From Lachnospiraceae bacterium (lineage in GTDB: Bacteria > Bacillota > Clostridia > Lachnospirales > Lachnospiraceae): a DNA stretch of 5,162 nucleotides. Below are positions 4,886-5,162 of the stretch, piece by piece. Numbering within the stretch: the stretch's first letter is position 1; every line of letters begins with the position of its first letter. The stretch is taken from NCBI GenBank assembly GCA_009774615.1, contig VSOC01000206.1, forward strand, positions 1 through 5,162, written 5' to 3'. The notes under the pieces are model-generated. The model saw only the letters and a list, made by a program, of their open reading frames with translations, was not told where the DNA came from and did no database searches. The translations under genes were made by a program, and so were the position numbers.

Positions 4886-4933
4886 TAGTCCCTCAGTTAC
4901 CGAACGCTACCGTTCCTGTAAGTTCACGGACTA
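4886..4933 (-). other. Foldable leader of the sortase mRNA
   Basis: The predicted 84-nt leader can form three nested stems: TAGTCC (4928-4933) with GGACTA (4886-4891), GTAA/TTAC (4918-4921 and 4897-4900, given as plus-strand gtaa and ttac), and GAACG (4911-4915) with CGTTC (4902-4906) around GTAG. The ribosome binding site GGAGGA (4865-4870) stays outside. The stems are short and the role is unknown. Confidence 0.35.
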
Positions 4934-4949
4934 CCAGATTCCTTATACT

Positions 4950-4978
4950 ATTATAAAGTAATTGGGTATAGATGGCAA
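4950..4978 (-). promoter_or_regulatory. Promoter of the sortase gene
   Basis: On the minus strand, TTGCCA (4973-4978, one mismatch) and a perfect TATAAT (4950-4955) are 17 bp apart. Transcription would start near 4943, leaving a leader of about 84 nt. It is divergent from the tRNA promoter on the other strand. Confidence 0.75.
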
Positions 4979-4987
4979 TAGGTCTGT

Positions 4988-5048
4988 AAAAAACTAATAT
5001 TTTTGCATTTTTTTATAAAAATTCTGAAAATAACTTTTTTTCAAAAAA
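4988..5048. promoter_or_regulatory. A/T-tract upstream region of the tRNA promoter
   Basis: Seven A or T runs of 4-7 bases centred at about 4990, 5002, 5011, 5019, 5028, 5038 and 5045 end just before the -35 box of the tRNA gene. The spacing is 7.5-11.5 bp, close to the helical repeat, so the DNA may be curved and act as an UP element, as is common for stable RNA genes. It also lies upstream of the divergent sortase promoter. Confidence 0.45.
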
Positions 5049-5051
5049 CCA

Positions 5052-5080
5052 TTGACATTTGATCGATTCTTTAGTAAAAT
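5052..5080 (+). promoter_or_regulatory. Promoter of the tRNA-Phe gene
   Basis: Perfect TTGACA (5052-5057) and TAAAAT (5075-5080, one mismatch) with an ideal 17-bp spacer. Transcription would start near 5087, about 23 nt before the mature tRNA 5' end. It may drive a longer tRNA cluster beyond the window. Confidence 0.85.
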
Positions 5081-5109
5081 ATCACCGTTGCTTCAAGAGA
5101 GCAGCCGAT

Positions 5110-5162
<53 letters not shown>

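Overview
The window is a piece of a low-to-moderate GC Firmicutes chromosome, most likely from a Lachnospiraceae-type anaerobe (Clostridia). This rests on the style of the F-type ATP synthase subunits, the strong AGGAGG ribosome binding sites, a class B sortase and sigma-A-type promoters. No species can be named from the sequence alone.

Almost everything lies on the minus strand, so in transcription order the window reads from right to left. At the right edge (5110-5162, plus strand) is the 5' three quarters of a tRNA-Phe(GAA) with its own strong promoter and an A/T-tract-rich upstream region. Divergent from it is a gene for a membrane-anchored class B sortase (4026-4859), with its own promoter and a leader that can fold. 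Next comes an ATP synthase operon with a clear promoter (3918-3947): atpZ-like gene (3462-3881), atpI-like gene (3062-3472), atpB subunit a (2196-2903), atpE subunit c (1720-1974), atpF subunit b (1145-1669), atpH subunit delta (609-1157) and the first 171 codons of atpA subunit alpha (1-515), cut by the window edge just inside the Walker A motif. The rest of the F1 genes should continue to the left.

The genes work as one unit. AtpI and AtpZ are small membrane accessory proteins of F-ATPase operons. AtpB and AtpE form the ion channel and the rotor ring, AtpF and AtpH form the peripheral stalk, and AtpA is part of the catalytic head. Subunit c carries the full set of side chains that bind Na+ in known sodium-coupled ATP synthases (Q31, E64, T65, T66, Y69), so the enzyme is probably Na+-coupled.

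The least ordinary part is the non-coding sequence inside the operon. Some junctions overlap tightly (atpZ/atpI, atpF/atpH), but three are long and can fold: a 158-nt atpI-atpB spacer with a possible H-type pseudoknot; a 221-nt atpB-atpE spacer with a long three-tier hairpin, a GC-rich foldable block and then a U-rich tract before the atpE ribosome binding site; and a 93-nt atpH-atpA spacer with two abutting hairpins plus a GCGA-tetraloop hairpin between the Shine-Dalgarno sequence and the atpA start. Together these look like RNA-level control of subunit ratios, but that is inference from base pairing only. I saw no mobile element, CRISPR array or clearly new protein system.
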